NCBI GenBank assembly: GCA_021014325.1
Contig: CM037461.1
Coordinates: 22,367,376-22,431,375 of the forward strand
Source: Plazaster borealis
Taxonomy: Eukaryota; Echinodermata; Asteroidea; Forcipulatida; Labidiasteridae
Direction of reading: 5' to 3'
Length of the DNA stretch: 64,000 nt
The notes under the pieces are model-generated. The model did no database searches, was not told the origin of the DNA, and worked only from the letters and a program-made list of their open reading frames with translations. Positions 1 through 12,696 of the stretch are shown here, one piece after another. How positions within the stretch are numbered: the stretch's first letter is position 1; every line of letters starts with the position of its first letter. Position numbers and translations under genes: made by a program.

Positions 1-3000
1 AACCGAAATCAGGTGTTGTGTGATACAAGTTTCTCGAGTATAACTTCATTTCAGAGGGAAATATTTCACATAAAAAAATGGTTCTAGTAAACTTTTCAGA
101 CTAAAATTAAACGATGATGTTTATTATCCATACATCCTGTTTTTTTGATGCCTTTTCATGCCATCACACAGTCTTTGTAAACTTGTGGTATACCGATAAC
201 ACCAACTGAACTCGCACAAAGCTTTCAACTTTATGAAACGCAGTCAACCGAGGCAATAGCAAGCAATGTTTGAACCGTTCTATATGCGTTAAACACGAGG
301 TGGTCATGTGGATTTTGTCCGCTGACTCAGCAGGTTTGTTTTGTGTATAGAGAGGACAGGGTGGGTGATTTCCCGGGGGTTTTTTTCCCCATGAGATCCA
401 ACTGGTGAAATAAAAAAACACGTTTAACGTTGCCACGCTCCTCCATTATTAGTGTCTGTTGACCAGGATACCGTTTGTCAACTTATCCAGCCCCGTCTCG
501 TTGCCATAGGCCTACCTTCCAAACCGTTTCCATTAAGTTGGTCTTCCCAACGTGACTATGAGTAATATTTGCTCTTCGACAATAAATCTGAACCTAGCCT
601 ACACATAATAATAAAACATATTTATATATATTAGTAAACAAATAATTAATGGGGGCTCACTAGCTCAATTAATAATTTTTTTAAATATTAATAGTAAAAA
701 ATAAAAAATTTAAGCAATATTACAATTAAATAACGTGCAACCTATAAATTATGTTTAAAATGCTCATTTCTTAATTTGCAGATGTGAATAATACATTTTA
801 AAAATGAGGTTTAAAAAAAATTATTTTCTTTTTTTCTTCCCCCCTTTTTTTTCGGGGGGGGGGGGGTTAGTGTGCGAAAGTAACTTCATTTGACCTTTAA
901 ACTTGTTGTGATCGCTACCACTTATACATCGAATATGACGTCACCATTCAAATATCTTCCCTACAACATGGCGTCTGTGAGCGTGTGCGTTTGGGTGTGC
1001 GTGCATCTGCCGTAGAAATCAAACCGGGATTGATGCGTGCTTCATTGATGTACGCGTTTAGACGCGCATATACGGTTTGCCCTACAAAGATGGCGACTTT
1101 CATAGCAACAAAGGGGTTATTCAATAAGGTCTATACACGTTTAAAATATGGGATACTAATACTTCCTGGGGGGAAGTAAAACGCACAGTTACTAGCAAAC
1201 GCAAAACCTGAAGTAACGAGGGGGCAATCGACGTCGGTAACCCCAAATTTGAAACGTTCCAATATAATTTATAACATTAAAATGGTTCCTTCTTCAGGTG
1301 CCTGCTTTACTCTTAACCATAATATTAAGGACACTCTGCAATTTATTAATTTCATTTGGTAATTTCATTTTCATACCAGCCTTTGGTTAATTTCATTTTG
1401 ATTTCCTTGAGAAGGATTTCAACACTAAGTAATTGTGAAAATGTATAGTCTTGAATGCCTGATCGACTAAAACGAAACTGAAAGATGAAATCATAAATGT
1501 GCACGGAAACGAAATTGAAGATGCAATAGTAGCTAAAATATAAGCCCTAGTTTGATTGAAATAGGCAAACATGCGGGAATTTGGAAGCGTTTTAATGAAA
1601 TGTAATTAATTTTTGCTAAAAGTTAATTTAATTTGATTTGATAAGAAGTTTGATTTAAATTGATTTGATTTGAAATGATTCACGTTCAGAATAAACTAAA
1701 CGAAATACAAAACAAAATGTACAAACAGTTTTAAAGAGATGAATACGAAAACAATACAAACAATAGGGGGCCTACTCAATCAGTTGTAAAACTTATACAT
1801 TTATTGGTTGTAATTTGACCGGGAAAACCTATCTTGCTCAACTTTGAATTTATTTCAGATGGAAATGGGTTGGGTTTTTATTTTTTAAAGTTTTGTTCTG
1901 GTATGTATATGGGTTTTGAGGTATTGCATGGTGACGTATCAATGTAGGCCTACACTAATTTGGTTAGCGGTAACAGCAAGTTTATAGATGTATTGATGTG
2001 GGTTGTGCTGGAGAACTTGTCTTGCTTAGTGTTGTACTGCCGCAGTAGATTTCGGAATTTGGGAGACAAATTTTGAAAAGAACTGCTTATTAGAGGTCCT
2101 ACCTGGGGAGGTGGGACTAGTACTACTTCGCGTAGTGGATCGAGGGGACTTATTATTGCTGCCGCGGAGTGAGTTATTTAATGGTCTCAACGTTTCGAGT
2201 ATCTTGCTCTAGTCATCGTCAGGAGACTGATATTAATGTTTTACTCCCATGAGGGAGCTTTCAGATTGACAAGTAGTGGCAGTAACTAAGGGTCGGGGCA
2301 CGTGTGTCCCCCAACAAAAATAACGTCCGTGCCCCCCCCCCCATGCCCCCATTTGGAATCTGGACTTTGGGGAGTCAAATGTTACATTTTAAACGCTTTC
2401 AATCTGGACTTTGGGGAGTCAAATGTTACATTTTAAACGCTTTCATGTGATAATGTTGATGTTTTTAAAACTACTTTTCCATTTACACGCAGACAATTAA
2501 TTGATTTTTTTTACACTAACCAGATTATCTCATAAAAAATAGTAAATTAAGTAAAAAGGCGCTGAAAATGGGCTTGTTTAAAGGCAAACGGAAACTTGGC
2601 TAGAAGTGCCCCGCCCTAAAAAACAAATGATGCACCCCTTGTGTCCCCCCCCCCCTAAAATTCTAGTTACGGTGCTAGTCTCAGGTGTTTACAATTCCTG
2701 TACTAAAGTCTTGAGTCAAACAAACCACACTCCAAATCGGGGTCGTATAAAAGGGTCAGACTCTATTTTTCGCCCGTTTGTAATGGGGGTAATCCCCATA
2801 TACCTTGACTAATACACCAGTCCATCGGCCGGAACGTCCGCATACCAGACCCACTGACAGATGACCATTTAAATAGGGCGTCATCTTTTGATCCTCAAGG
2901 CTACTTCATTGTACCGTGTATATGGGGCATTTGTTATGAGCATTGGGGGATTTTGGGAGGCAGCGTGGAAATGTGTTTTGTGTTAGTTATTATTCTTTGT

Positions 3001-3160
3001 GTGTTCTTAAAACATATCCTGATTGCGTTGTGTTCTTGTGAAATTTAAAGAAATAAACCACAAGGGAAACTATAACTACATTTGTTTCGAAACGAGAACA
3101 AAAATATGCAAAAACCTTCACATTTTATTATGCCACTGACAATGCACAAAATACTTGTAT
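1..3160. other. No gene seen
   Basis: AT-rich sequence with a G homopolymer (853-866), C homopolymers near 2332 and 2646, and a short dispersed motif (AACGTTTCGAGTATCTTGCT at 2191) resembling retroelement termini. Short ORFs are unsupported. Confidence 0.5.
2357..2444. repeat. Exact 44-bp tandem duplication
   Basis: 2357-2400 and 2401-2444 are identical (AATCTGGACTTTGGGGAGTC onward). Confidence 0.95.
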
Positions 3161-3163
3161 TAA

Positions 3164-3448
3164 GGGGCCATTTAGAATAGTAAATGTTAAACAATTTCGA
3201 TGGCTTCATAATTTATACACTGAAGAACAAAGTAATGCCTCAAATGAAACAGATATTTTAGAACAAAGGTATCCAACATAAGTAGTTTTCAATGGCTTTT
3301 CCTGGCTTAAACAAACAACTTTGTAGCTTAATCAGGAATAAAATTGACGATCTTGGCCAGCCGGGTATTTTTTCTTATTCCTTTTTTGTTTATTAATATA
3401 TATATATATATAGGTAATTTTTTAACATTGACTATTCTGAATGGCCCC
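3164..3448. mobile_element. MITE family B (GGGGCCATT ends)
   Basis: Inverted termini GGGGCCATTTAGAATAGT and ACTATTCTGAATGGCCCC, flanked by TAA on each side. Contains a TA microsatellite (3400-3412). Confidence 0.75.
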
Positions 3449-3874
3449 TAATACATGCAAAATTGTTTGACAATGTACAACAGAATTCCGACAATAATTC
3501 ATTTTAAGTTTTTAATTAACTACCACTTATCATCGATGGACTGTTTTCGTTTTATACCTCAAATGAAAGTTAAACAATTTCTCGAATCTAGGAAAAATAT
3601 ATATTTAAAATTTGAAATTAAAATTGTCAGGTCAAATCGGCCACAAACTGGACCTAGCATCCGTAAGAAATGGCGCGACCTTTTGTCATTTTGCGATTTA
3701 AATCGCACATCTTTGCTCGAACTGAAAAGATATAGTCGATCTCACTGGTCAAAATGGCTAGACAATCTATTTTGTTGAGCAGAAGTTAGGATTAACGTTT
3801 ACGTAAACGTAATGTACCTACGTACCAATTTTATATGAACAGAGCCCAATTTCATAGAGCTGTTCAAAGGTATT

Positions 3875-4168
3875 ATAGACCCATTGCACAACGCGCAGCG
3901 TACTCACTGCGCCAATCCTGGGTGTCATTTTGGGTGTCAAAATCGTATACAAACATGCACAAAAGAGAGTTTTGACACCCAAAATGACGCGCATTGTCGG
4001 AGGCGCGTTCCGGGTCTATTATAAATCAATAGGTCCCCCTTGCATAACGCCGCGAAACGCTACAGATACGCTGAGGTCACGCGCACGTTTTTACGCACAG
4101 AGAACAGCTATCGTCCAATGATCTGCCTCCTTTTTGAGAGAGTGACGTCATATGCAATGGGTCTATAC
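3875..4168. mobile_element. MITE family X (TATAGACCC ends)
   Basis: Begins TATAGACCCATTGCACAACG and ends in the complement TGCAATGGGTCTATA. Other copies at 31089-31384 and 19363-19540. Confidence 0.6.
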
Positions 4169-4254
4169 AGGATTGGTAGAGCTGACAAAATAGTCACAGA
4201 CAGTGTTCATGTTTTGTGTGATCGATCATACATGAAATAACAAACCTGCGTGAA

Positions 4255-4515
4255 AATTTGAGCTCAATTGGTCATCGAGGTCACGAGAAAATAGTGAAAA
4301 GAGACCTTATGTGTTTTCTGTTTTTCAAACATTGAGTTTATTATCACGCGTGATAAAAACTATTGTTTTACTCATTTCTCAGAAACAATAGCATTTTAGG
4401 CAGAAATATTTTATGGAACCCTTTATACCATTACTTACTTTAAATCATGTAAGTTATGTGTAAATCTGTGAACATTTGTGTTTTTCGATCTTACCAATAG
4501 TGTACAGGGCCTTTA
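4255..4515. mobile_element. Partial MITE of the 22156 family
   Basis: Shares TCACGAGAAAATAGTGAAAA and the terminal ACCAATAGTGTACAGGGCCTTTAA; the left terminus is not found. Confidence 0.4.
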
Positions 4516-4944
4516 AGCACAAAAAGTAGCTAAAGCACAACAAAATTATGCTTATCAGACTAAGGTTACCAGCTAAAATACCATGTAACATGCACCATTT
4601 CTGACTGGTATCCTGCTATGTTCTTACCAGAAAACCATAGGAATTGCATTGAACTAGTTTGTATGTAAGAAAAGTTTAATAATTGGACTTGGCTTTTATG
4701 ATCTTCAAAGACTAGAGGTATTCTTAGAATAGAAATGTCCCCCATCCAAAAACGGCAAATTGTGTAGAAATTTCGTCTGATAGCGCCCTCTTTTGAAACA
4801 ACTTTCTTCAGCCCATATTATTTTACCGTACAATGTATGGGGAAAGTCGCGAAAACATTGGGCGTGTAGCAGATGCGTGTTCGTGTGACGCAATGACCTA
4901 CCAACATGATTCTTAGTACTAGTATACAAATAGGATTACACATG

Positions 4945-5073
4945 ACGTCATTGACCGCCATCTTTGATGACAAACAATGGAAAAGTGAACGCGATGCGCA
5001 CGGCTCTTAGCCAATGATAGCCTTTCACGCGTGCACGTTTCATCAAAGATGGCGGCCAATGCAAGGGGTCTAT
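4945..5073. mobile_element. Small foldback element (CCGCCATCTTTGATG)
   Basis: Inverted arms GACCGCCATCTTTGATGAC and CATCAAAGATGGCGGCCAAT; related copy at 26688-26800. Confidence 0.55.
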
Positions 5074-5443
5074 AATTATTGACCAACCCCGTCCCCAAGG
5101 TGTTTCGAGCAGTGCGAGGTTGACCGCTCTCTCACCCTGGTATTGGATCATTTGCATATCCGAAATGTTTGGATACGTATGCAAATTAGAATAGTCTGGC
5201 TGTGAACATGGTGAATACTGAATGAGTACAACTTAACATGTTTACGTTAGACTTTTGTACACCAGTCGTTGTCCAATCAGGGTCCAAGTAAGGAGTTTCC
5301 CTCCCAAGGTTTACTATTGTAAACATGGTTGGAAATAAAGTAAACCATGGGACGAGGTTGTCTATTGACTGCTTCGAGTTCTACAGACCGTGTAAGTCTT
5401 GCGCGTATTCGAACATTTTTGGTCCCACATTACATTGCCATAA

Positions 5444-5691
5444 AGGCAGGGTGTACTTTTGGTATTTACTCCACAAGTTAATGACAATAAAAACTTACTT
5501 GGTAAAAAGCACTGGAGAGCTGTTAATTTTGTTATAAAACATTGTTAAACATTTCATTATTTTCTTGCAACTTCGATGCTCAATAATTGAGCCCAAATTT
5601 TCACAGTTTTTAAATATATAGTATGCCTAATGTTAGGATACACCAAGTGAGGATACTGTTCTTTGACAATTATTAAAAGTATACCCTGCCT
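5444..5691. mobile_element. MITE related to family A (AGGCAGGGT ends), shortened
   Basis: Ends AGGCAGGGTGTAC and its complement GTATACCCTGCCT; right flank TTAA, left flank ATAA (one mutation). Internally deleted relative to the 6915 copy. Confidence 0.65.
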
Positions 5692-6005
5692 TTAACGTGT
5701 GAATGAAACAAACTCGCACACTTTAATTAACGGGTTCCAATTTTTCGATTACCCGCGAGACTTGCACAGTCTTTGGTTAAAACTACGACTCCCGAAGTGA
5801 TCCTTTGCGTTTTATATTTGTTGTTTCGTGCTTGGTCACTTTTGGTGCGAAATCGGGCCGTGAATAAAGCCCTTTTCATACTTTATGCGAAACGAATTTA
5901 GTCGTCATAAATTTGCAAGGAACAATGTTCTCAACTATTGCGAAACATTTACCGCTAATCTGTATCTGACATGTGACGTCACTTTCGCCATGAACCGGGC
6001 TTTAA

Positions 6006-6371
6006 AGGCATCGTACACGTTTGGTAATTACTCAAAATATATATTAGCATAAAAACTGACTTGGTAACGAGCAACAGAGAGCTGTTGTTAGTATAAAACA
6101 TTGTGAGAAACGACTCCCTCTGAAGTAACGTAGTTTTTGAGAAAGAGGTAATTTCTCCATAAAATAATAAAAACTTCTTGCAAGAAGTTTTTATTCCTAA
6201 CTGAAAGCACACAAATTTGTTCATCAAAGGTGTATTTTCTTTCATCATTTTCTTGCAACTTCGATGACCAATTGAGCCCAAATTTTCACAGGCTTGTTAT
6301 TTTATGCATATGTTGGGATACACAAAATGAGAACACTGGTCTTTGACAATTACCGAACGTGTACGATGCCT
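6006..6371. mobile_element. TTAA-flanked MITE, family A (full length)
   Basis: 366 bp bounded by TTAA (6002-6005, 6372-6375). Terminal inverted repeats AGGCATCGTACACGTTTGG and the complement CGTGTACGATGCCT. TTAA target duplication and AGGC ends fit a non-autonomous piggyBac-like element; no transposase present. Confidence 0.8.
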
Positions 6372-6914
6372 TTAAGCACTTGTGCATATCCAAGCCTTAC
6401 TAAAGGGTATAGGATATCCAGCAAATTATATAACCAAATCCGGTTATGCTTCCTTAACGTTTCCTTCCTTATAACTAGGCCAAAACAAGCCGCAGATAAA
6501 CCAAGGAAAGGGATTATATTAGGGGAAAAATCCCACATGGGAAAAAAACACCTATGATGGGAAATCCTGTCAAACGATAGTTCCCAACTCCATTCAAGAT
6601 CGTTTTTATAGATCGCTATCGCTGACATATCTCATCCAATGTTTAGGTCTTCCTTGATCTCAGTAATGAGGGCATTGTTTGTTGGGGCGGGTGGCAAATT
6701 AATATGTTTTATGAAATTTTCGTTCAACTCTATGACGTCTTAGAACTTTAGGATTCTGAACTTTTGGGTTGTTCAATGAAATCTATTCGTTAGACCAAAG
6801 CCTGTTTCATGCGCTATATTTTGTGGGTATGAAGTGACATTCAAACAAAAGTTTAGACCAATCTTGTTTTCGGTACTCCTTCGAGTCTTTATTCTGTATT
6901 TTCTGTTTCAAATA

Positions 6915-7297
6915 AGGCAGGGTATACCTTTGGTTATTACTCCAAAAATTAATGACCATTAACGCTTACTTGGTAAAGAGCACTGAAGAGCTGTTGATAT
7001 TATAAAACATTGTAAGAAACGGCCCCTTTAAATTTAAGTGATGTAGTTTTAGAGAAAGAGGTAATTTTCTCCCAAAAGTTTTAATATGAAAAAGGCCTCA
7101 GGCATGAAGCCTTTCTCGGGCATCTGAAAACACACAATTCTATGCAACGAGGGTACTCTTTTTCTTACAATATTTTCTTGCAACATCGATGACCAATTGA
7201 GCCCAAATTGTTATAGGTTTGTTAATAATTATGCATAGTTTGGATATACTGTGAAGATACTACAGTCTTTGACAATTACTGAAAGTATACCCTGCCT
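6915..7297. mobile_element. MITE related to family A (AGGCAGGGT ends)
   Basis: 383 bp with inverted ends AGGCAGGGTATAC and GTATACCCTGCCT; right flank TTAA. Subfamily of the TTAA elements at 6006 and 7338. Confidence 0.65.
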
Positions 7298-7337
7298 TTA
7301 AACCGATTGTCCAAGTGCAGAGAATGATTATGCTTAA

Positions 7338-7689
7338 AGGCACTGAACACGTTTGGATTGTCAAAGACCAGTGTTCTCACTTGGTGTATCCTAACACATG
7401 CATAAAATAACAAGCCTGTGAAAATTTGGGCTCAATTGGTCATCGAAGTTGCAAGAAAATGATGAGAAAAAAACACCCTTGTTGTACAAATTTGTGTGCT
7501 TTCAGTTAGGAATAAAAACTTTTTATTATTTTAGTAAGAAATTACCTCTTTCTCAAAAACTATACGTTACTTTAGAGGGAGTCGTTTCCTACAGTGTTTT
7601 ATACTATCAACAGCTCTGCGTTGCTTGTTACCAAGTAAGTTTTTATGCTAATATTTGTTTTGAGTCTTTACCAAACGTGTTCAGTGCCT
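7338..7689. mobile_element. TTAA-flanked MITE, family A
   Basis: 352 bp flanked by TTAA; ends AGGCACTGAACACGTTTGG and ACGTGTTCAGTGCCT. The interior matches the 6006 copy in opposite orientation, including the CTCAATTGGTCATCGAAGTT block. Confidence 0.8.
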
Positions 7690-8344
7690 TTAAACCGTTT
7701 TCCTGGATTTATAACCACATAAAAATATAGTTAATATTATTAACTAGTTCATGATTCTTTCCCGTTCCGAATTGTGAGAATATACTTAGGTCGTGTCCCA
7801 ATTGGCGGCTACAGCTACGGCTACGGCTAGATTTCCGCGTCATCATGCGTTGAAGTATAGGACGTCCTTAGCAACACCCTTAGCAACAGCCGTAGCTCTA
7901 GCCGAAGTCGCCGCTTCGGACACGGCTTTACTATTCGCTAAACAGCACGGGACAGCCATTCAAAAGTACCAAACGGGTAATTTGTTCAAAGTACAATAGA
8001 AGTACAATGCATGCACAGGAAACAAAGTTCTGATTCTCAACCAAGGTATCGGTTAAGCTTTGGTGTTTTTTGAGGAAGTTAACACCTTTTAATTTGGTCA
8101 CGCGGCATTGATGAAATGATTATGTCACACGATGATCAAGAAAGGGGGAAACGCCATGAGCAGACCCACAACCTAATCAACCGGGAAGCCGAGTGATTGA
8201 TGTAAAGATACTTCCTGATCATGAAGCCATCTTGACGGGAATCTTGGGGATCTGTAGAGGCGGGAGCCCACCCCGCTAAGAAACTCCCACTTGCCCCCCG
8301 AACGGGATAGAAAAAAACCTATAAATGAATTGTCCGATACATTA

Positions 8345-8490
8345 AATAGCCCCCCTAAACAAAAAAGCAAACAAACAAACACCCCAAAACAAACAAACAA
8401 ACACCCCAACAAACACCTCCAACAAACACACAAACACAAAAAACAAAAACAAAAAACCACCCCAACAAACAAACAAACAACAACAAAACA
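8345..8490 (+). repeat. CAAA-rich microsatellite
   Basis: Repeated AAACAAACAAAC/CCCC blocks; the long open frames here on both strands are a low-complexity effect. Confidence 0.85.
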
Positions 8491-8722
8491 AATTCCAATT
8501 GTTGAGATTTTCTGAGAGAAGCCATTAAATTTTTCAATCATTTTTCATTGAACAGAACCGAAAAATTTACCAAGTCTGATAACCCAAAAAAAAAACCGAC
8601 AACAACAACAACTTTTTTCAAGATTAGGGTATAAATGAATTGGACAAAGTGTTGGTTCCATTGTGTAATATTTTTAAAAACAATTATTAGCCAAAACCTT
8701 TCAAATTTTACCTCAACATGAT

Positions 8723-9425
8723 ATAGACCATGTGAACTATGACATAAAATGTTTACAAAAGAGTCACATTTGGCCTGTACACAGACCAATGGGAGAACAT
8801 TGTGGCGTCGTGGCCGAGCGGATAAGAACACCGAACTCAAGCTCTGGTGTTTCTGATCAGCAGAGTGTGGGTTCGAATCCCAGTCGTGACACTTGTGTCC
8901 TTAAGCAAGGCACTTAACCACATGCTTCGTCCTTCGGATGGGACGTTAAGCCGTAGGTCCCGTGTGTTGTGTAATGCACGTAAAAGAATCCAGTGCACTT
9001 ATCGCAAAGAGAAGGGGTTTGCCCCGGTGTTCCTGGTTGATTGGCTGCATATTGCGCCACAGCACCTTGTAAACCATTACATGGTGCTATGCAAAGGAAT
9101 AGGTCTCATACTTCAACATGTAACTCCACTTACCTTGTGGGAAAAATACTGAGCGCTTTGATACACCCATCGGGAGTATAAAGCGCTGTATAAGAACTGC
9201 GTATTATTTATTATTATTATTAACATACAAACTTTTCATGGAGACTGCATTGTCTGATTTTAATCAACTTTTGATATGAAGAAGGGGGGACATCTCAAAG
9301 CTTGTCAAGCTATCATTCGTGTAACTCTTGAAATCTGTAGTAATTATGACACCAAAATATCAAATTTCCCATTGACCTGTGCAGTACCTCGCTTGTGTCA
9401 GGAAATGGCTTGGAATGTACGAGGT
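8723..9425. mobile_element. Foldback MITE family F split by a SINE
   Basis: Left part 8723-8801 (ATAGACCATGTGAACTATGA) and right part 9222-9425 (GAGACTGCATTGTCTGATTT) are contiguous in other copies; a SINE occupies 8802-9221. Confidence 0.65.
8802..9221 (+). mobile_element. tRNA-Leu-like SINE (family L)
   Basis: tRNA-like head: A box TGGCCGAGCGG, anticodon-like region ACTCAAGCT, B box GGTTCGAATCC (8871-8881), followed by a conserved SINE body (CCTTCGGATGGGACGTTAAG) and an ATT-rich 3' tail. The tail and repeated copies show it is a retroposon rather than a tRNA gene. Confidence 0.8.
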
Positions 9426-9600
9426 AACTCGAGAAAAAGAGAAAATAAACAACCACAGACAATGTATTTAACTCAATAACTAAGAACTATTTGAAATAAC
9501 ATTAATACTGACAAAGAAGAAGAAAAATCCAAATAAATATCAGGGCACTTTCAGAAGAAGGGAGGAGATAACTGTGTTATTATTATAACACATAGGCCTA

Positions 9601-9933
9601 TCTGGTAATGAAACCAAGGATGCCTCTTAAGTGGACTTCACTATAGCTCGCAAGCCGGAGGAAACCTGTTAACAAGAGTGCTTGCTATGTGAACCAGAAA
9701 CACCGGGTTAACATACTCTTCCACGATAAGTGTTCTGGGTTCTTTTTAAGTGCACAACCAATTCTGGTACACAGGACCTACGGGCTAGTAATGTTCCGTC
9801 CAAAGGACAAAGCAATTATGGTAAAGTATCTTGCTCAAGGGTACAAGTGCCACGACCGGGACTTGAACCCACACTCTGATCAGAACACCAGAGCTTGAGT
9901 CCGGTGCTCTTAACCGCTCGGCCACGACACGCC
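9601..9933 (-). mobile_element. tRNA-Leu-like SINE (family L), inverted
   Basis: Complement of GGCGTGTCGTGGCCGAGCGG at the right end, GAACCCACACTCT B-box complement, then body. Lies 380 bp from the 8802 copy in opposite orientation. Confidence 0.75.
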
Positions 9934-10462
9934 GTAAAATGTTGAAATGTACACTGACAAACACATACAAACCTTGGTCCATATCGATTTACCTTTCGCT
10001 ACAGACACAATTAATGATACTAGGTTTGCATCGGTGATAAAGAAAAATAACACAAGACACAATGAATATCAGCAAAAGCAATTTTATTTTGAAATGATGC
10101 TTTTTTGTTATCTTATATAAAAAGTATTGGGTTTTAAACGTAATAGAAAATTGTCAATGTAGACATTCTTAATGACGGAAATTCAGAATCATATTATTTT
10201 TCGTGTGAATTTTGTTTAACAAACAATTAATAGAATATTATTCTTCCCTGTTTATGTTTTAAATTTAGCTTTCGCTTTTAAATACAAAACTAATTGCAGT
10301 AAAATATTATTTCTACAAAGTGGAGAAAACCTGGTTAATTTGAAATACACATGGACATGGTTTTAATATATTATGGTGAAACACATTTGAATTTGTGATA
10401 ATTATTAATTTTAATGGACCATTATTACACGAAGCGATTTGCGTAATTTACGCAAGAAGCAA

Positions 10463-10622
10463 TGTCATAGACCTTTATTACAGTGGCCATATTGGGTTCT
10501 CCCCCATTCAAATCAATATAACCAAACCGAGGCTAGAAGGGCAAAATGGTCTGGTCCCTTTTTGGTTATATACATCGTTGCTTTTGAACATTTGGTACAC
10601 GACAAAGATGGTGGTGGAATGG
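10463..10622. mobile_element. MITE family Y (ATAGACCTTTAT end)
   Basis: Starts ATAGACCTTTATTACAGTGG and ends near AAGATGGTGGTGGAATG; the full inverted pair is seen in the 31847 copy. Confidence 0.5.
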
Positions 10623-11753
10623 TAAATATCAATTAAAGTTTCTTGTGGTTGGAAAGACACAGTTAAAAAAATAGTACACGTGCTCTTTTGTAAACATGTG
10701 TCAAATCACAGGTTTCGTTGTCTATATCTACTTGTTGTTACCAAAATTAGAAAATCTTCAGGCGTACATTTGAATAATAATTCTGAATTAGAAATAGGGA
10801 GTTTAGGGAAGTTTCTTGTTGATCGAGTTGTATAAAGGCAATGACAACAATATTTGTTTATAATATTGTATGTTAAGATCAATGATAGGTCAAATTTTTG
10901 GCTAATTTGACCCGAAAACGTAGATTTGAATTTGTTTTTGGTTTTTTTCAAGAAAGTTACAAGCTTTCATTTATGGTAATGCATGGGGAAAGAATTATCT
11001 GCATCCCGACACTAGCTCAACAATTTTGCATGCTACATGTATGTTGTGCATTGTCCGTGCGTGGCATAATATGCGAACCTTTTTTGAATAATTTTCGTTT
11101 TGAAAAGTCATCATCTGTCAAAATTCGGTCGTCCAGAGAAAAATTAACACCTAATTTTACCTTCTCGGCGAAAATCTTGCCGAGCAACTTTAAGAAAGCT
11201 ATTATGCTAATAGGTAAATCTTTAAACAATTTTTAATATTTGATACAGTGATAGCGAATAAAATTTAAGTTATAAATAAAGCTTTTCGCAGTATTTTTGA
11301 CCGCGTGAGGGCGTACGTGAACCAAATTAATTGCGCGATGCAACAACCGGGTTTCGTCATTGTTGTTATTATTGTTAATTTGTTTCGCAATTGATACAAA
11401 AAGTTAATACAGGCAGCCACAATAAGATAGAACTCTATTAATAGTGTGATCAAGGATATTCGCTGTTGAAAGCGCCCTCATGCGGTACAAATAATACGGT
11501 TAATGATAAGCGTGACATTGCCACATATCAGTATAGATTTTTTTGCACAAGCAAATACTAATTATACTGCACAAAATAGGCAAATATTATAATCTCATAC
11601 TGAGATTTTGTAATAAATTATGTACAATAATTTTGAATCTTTATAAATATTAATACAAAAGATAAGCATAAACCTGTAAGCCACCGGTGCGTAAGCACTC
11701 GGGCAATATAAAAGACAGTGGGGAAAAAAAAAAGAGAAAAATCATATACATGC

Positions 11754-11936
11754 TTAAAGGTGGGGTGTCATAGATTCATATGTTTTTGGGTAAAAAATTA
11801 TCCAAGCCATATTACTTCAAAGAGAATCCTTCTGAAAATAGTTCATCGACAGCTGCAATGCGTCTCACCAAGTAAGTTTTTATGGTCATTGATTTTTTGA
11901 GTATTTTACCAATCTATGACACTAGGCCTACCTTTA
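11754..11936. mobile_element. Short TTAA-flanked MITE
   Basis: Inverted ends AGGTGGGGTGTCATAGATT and AATCTATGACACTAGGCCTACCT with TTAA at each side; about 180 bp. Confidence 0.6.
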
Positions 11937-12578
11937 ATTTGCGTGACTGTAAAAGTCGACCTTTTGAGATGTTTGCTAAATTGTGATCAGCATATAGGAA
12001 CACCGTCATTTTTAATTAATTAATCAGCTGATAGTAAATAAATAAAGTTATAAATTTAGTGAACATTGCATTTAGAATCATCTTATAACAAACATGTACT
12101 TCTTGTAATCTGTACCGGTAAGATTCCAATCTCGACTTTTGGAGGAAATAAATAAATTATTAGGGAATATATACAAATAAATAACATCATTTAAAACCAA
12201 ACTAGGACAAAAATGCAGAACAAAATCTTCAAAATTGCATATAGTTCAATCAAACCTCTTATCCACAATCACTCACCATACGAAACAAAAACTTCAACTA
12301 CCCATTAAAGTTTCCATAACAGCACACACACAAAATACATCAAAAGTGGTTTATATTTCAGTAAATGTCAAGAATTAATTTCTCTCTCATATTCTTGCAA
12401 CGCCCGTATAGGTTAACTTATTAGGCTTTTTTTACACGCAATATTATTGGTTAAACCTTTCATGACCCAATCAGAATCTATACGCACAAATTTTTAACAC
12501 CAACGCACACACGATATAAAATAATGGGTTTTTTGGGGGGGTGAACACAACCCCTTTCAAAATAGTCTAAACCATCAG

Positions 12579-12696
12579 ATATAGAAAATTTAGACCCAAA
12601 TACAACAAATTCTAAGCCAAGTTATCTTGAAGACATATATGTCTTCAAGATAACTTGGCTTAGAATTTGTTGTATTTGGGTCTAAATTTTCTATAT
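12579..12696. repeat. 118-bp perfect palindrome
   Basis: Two 59-bp arms, identical as reverse complements, with no spacer; centre between 12637 and 12638 (AGACATA|TATGTCT). I compared the arms base by base and found no mismatch. The arms occur nowhere else in the window as far as I can see. Confidence 0.95.

Larger units (their letters stand above)
9934..12578. other. No gene seen apart from two MITEs
   Basis: AT-rich. 10885-11230 is open on both strands and shares short blocks (GGTCAAATTTT, CGGCCGATTTG-like) with 18480-18610, so it is probably an old dispersed repeat. Confidence 0.4.

Noticed and set aside
8173..8541. 122-codon minus-strand frame rich in Cys, Phe, Leu and Val
   Set aside because: It is the complement of a CAAA/CCCC microsatellite; low complexity keeps both strands open.
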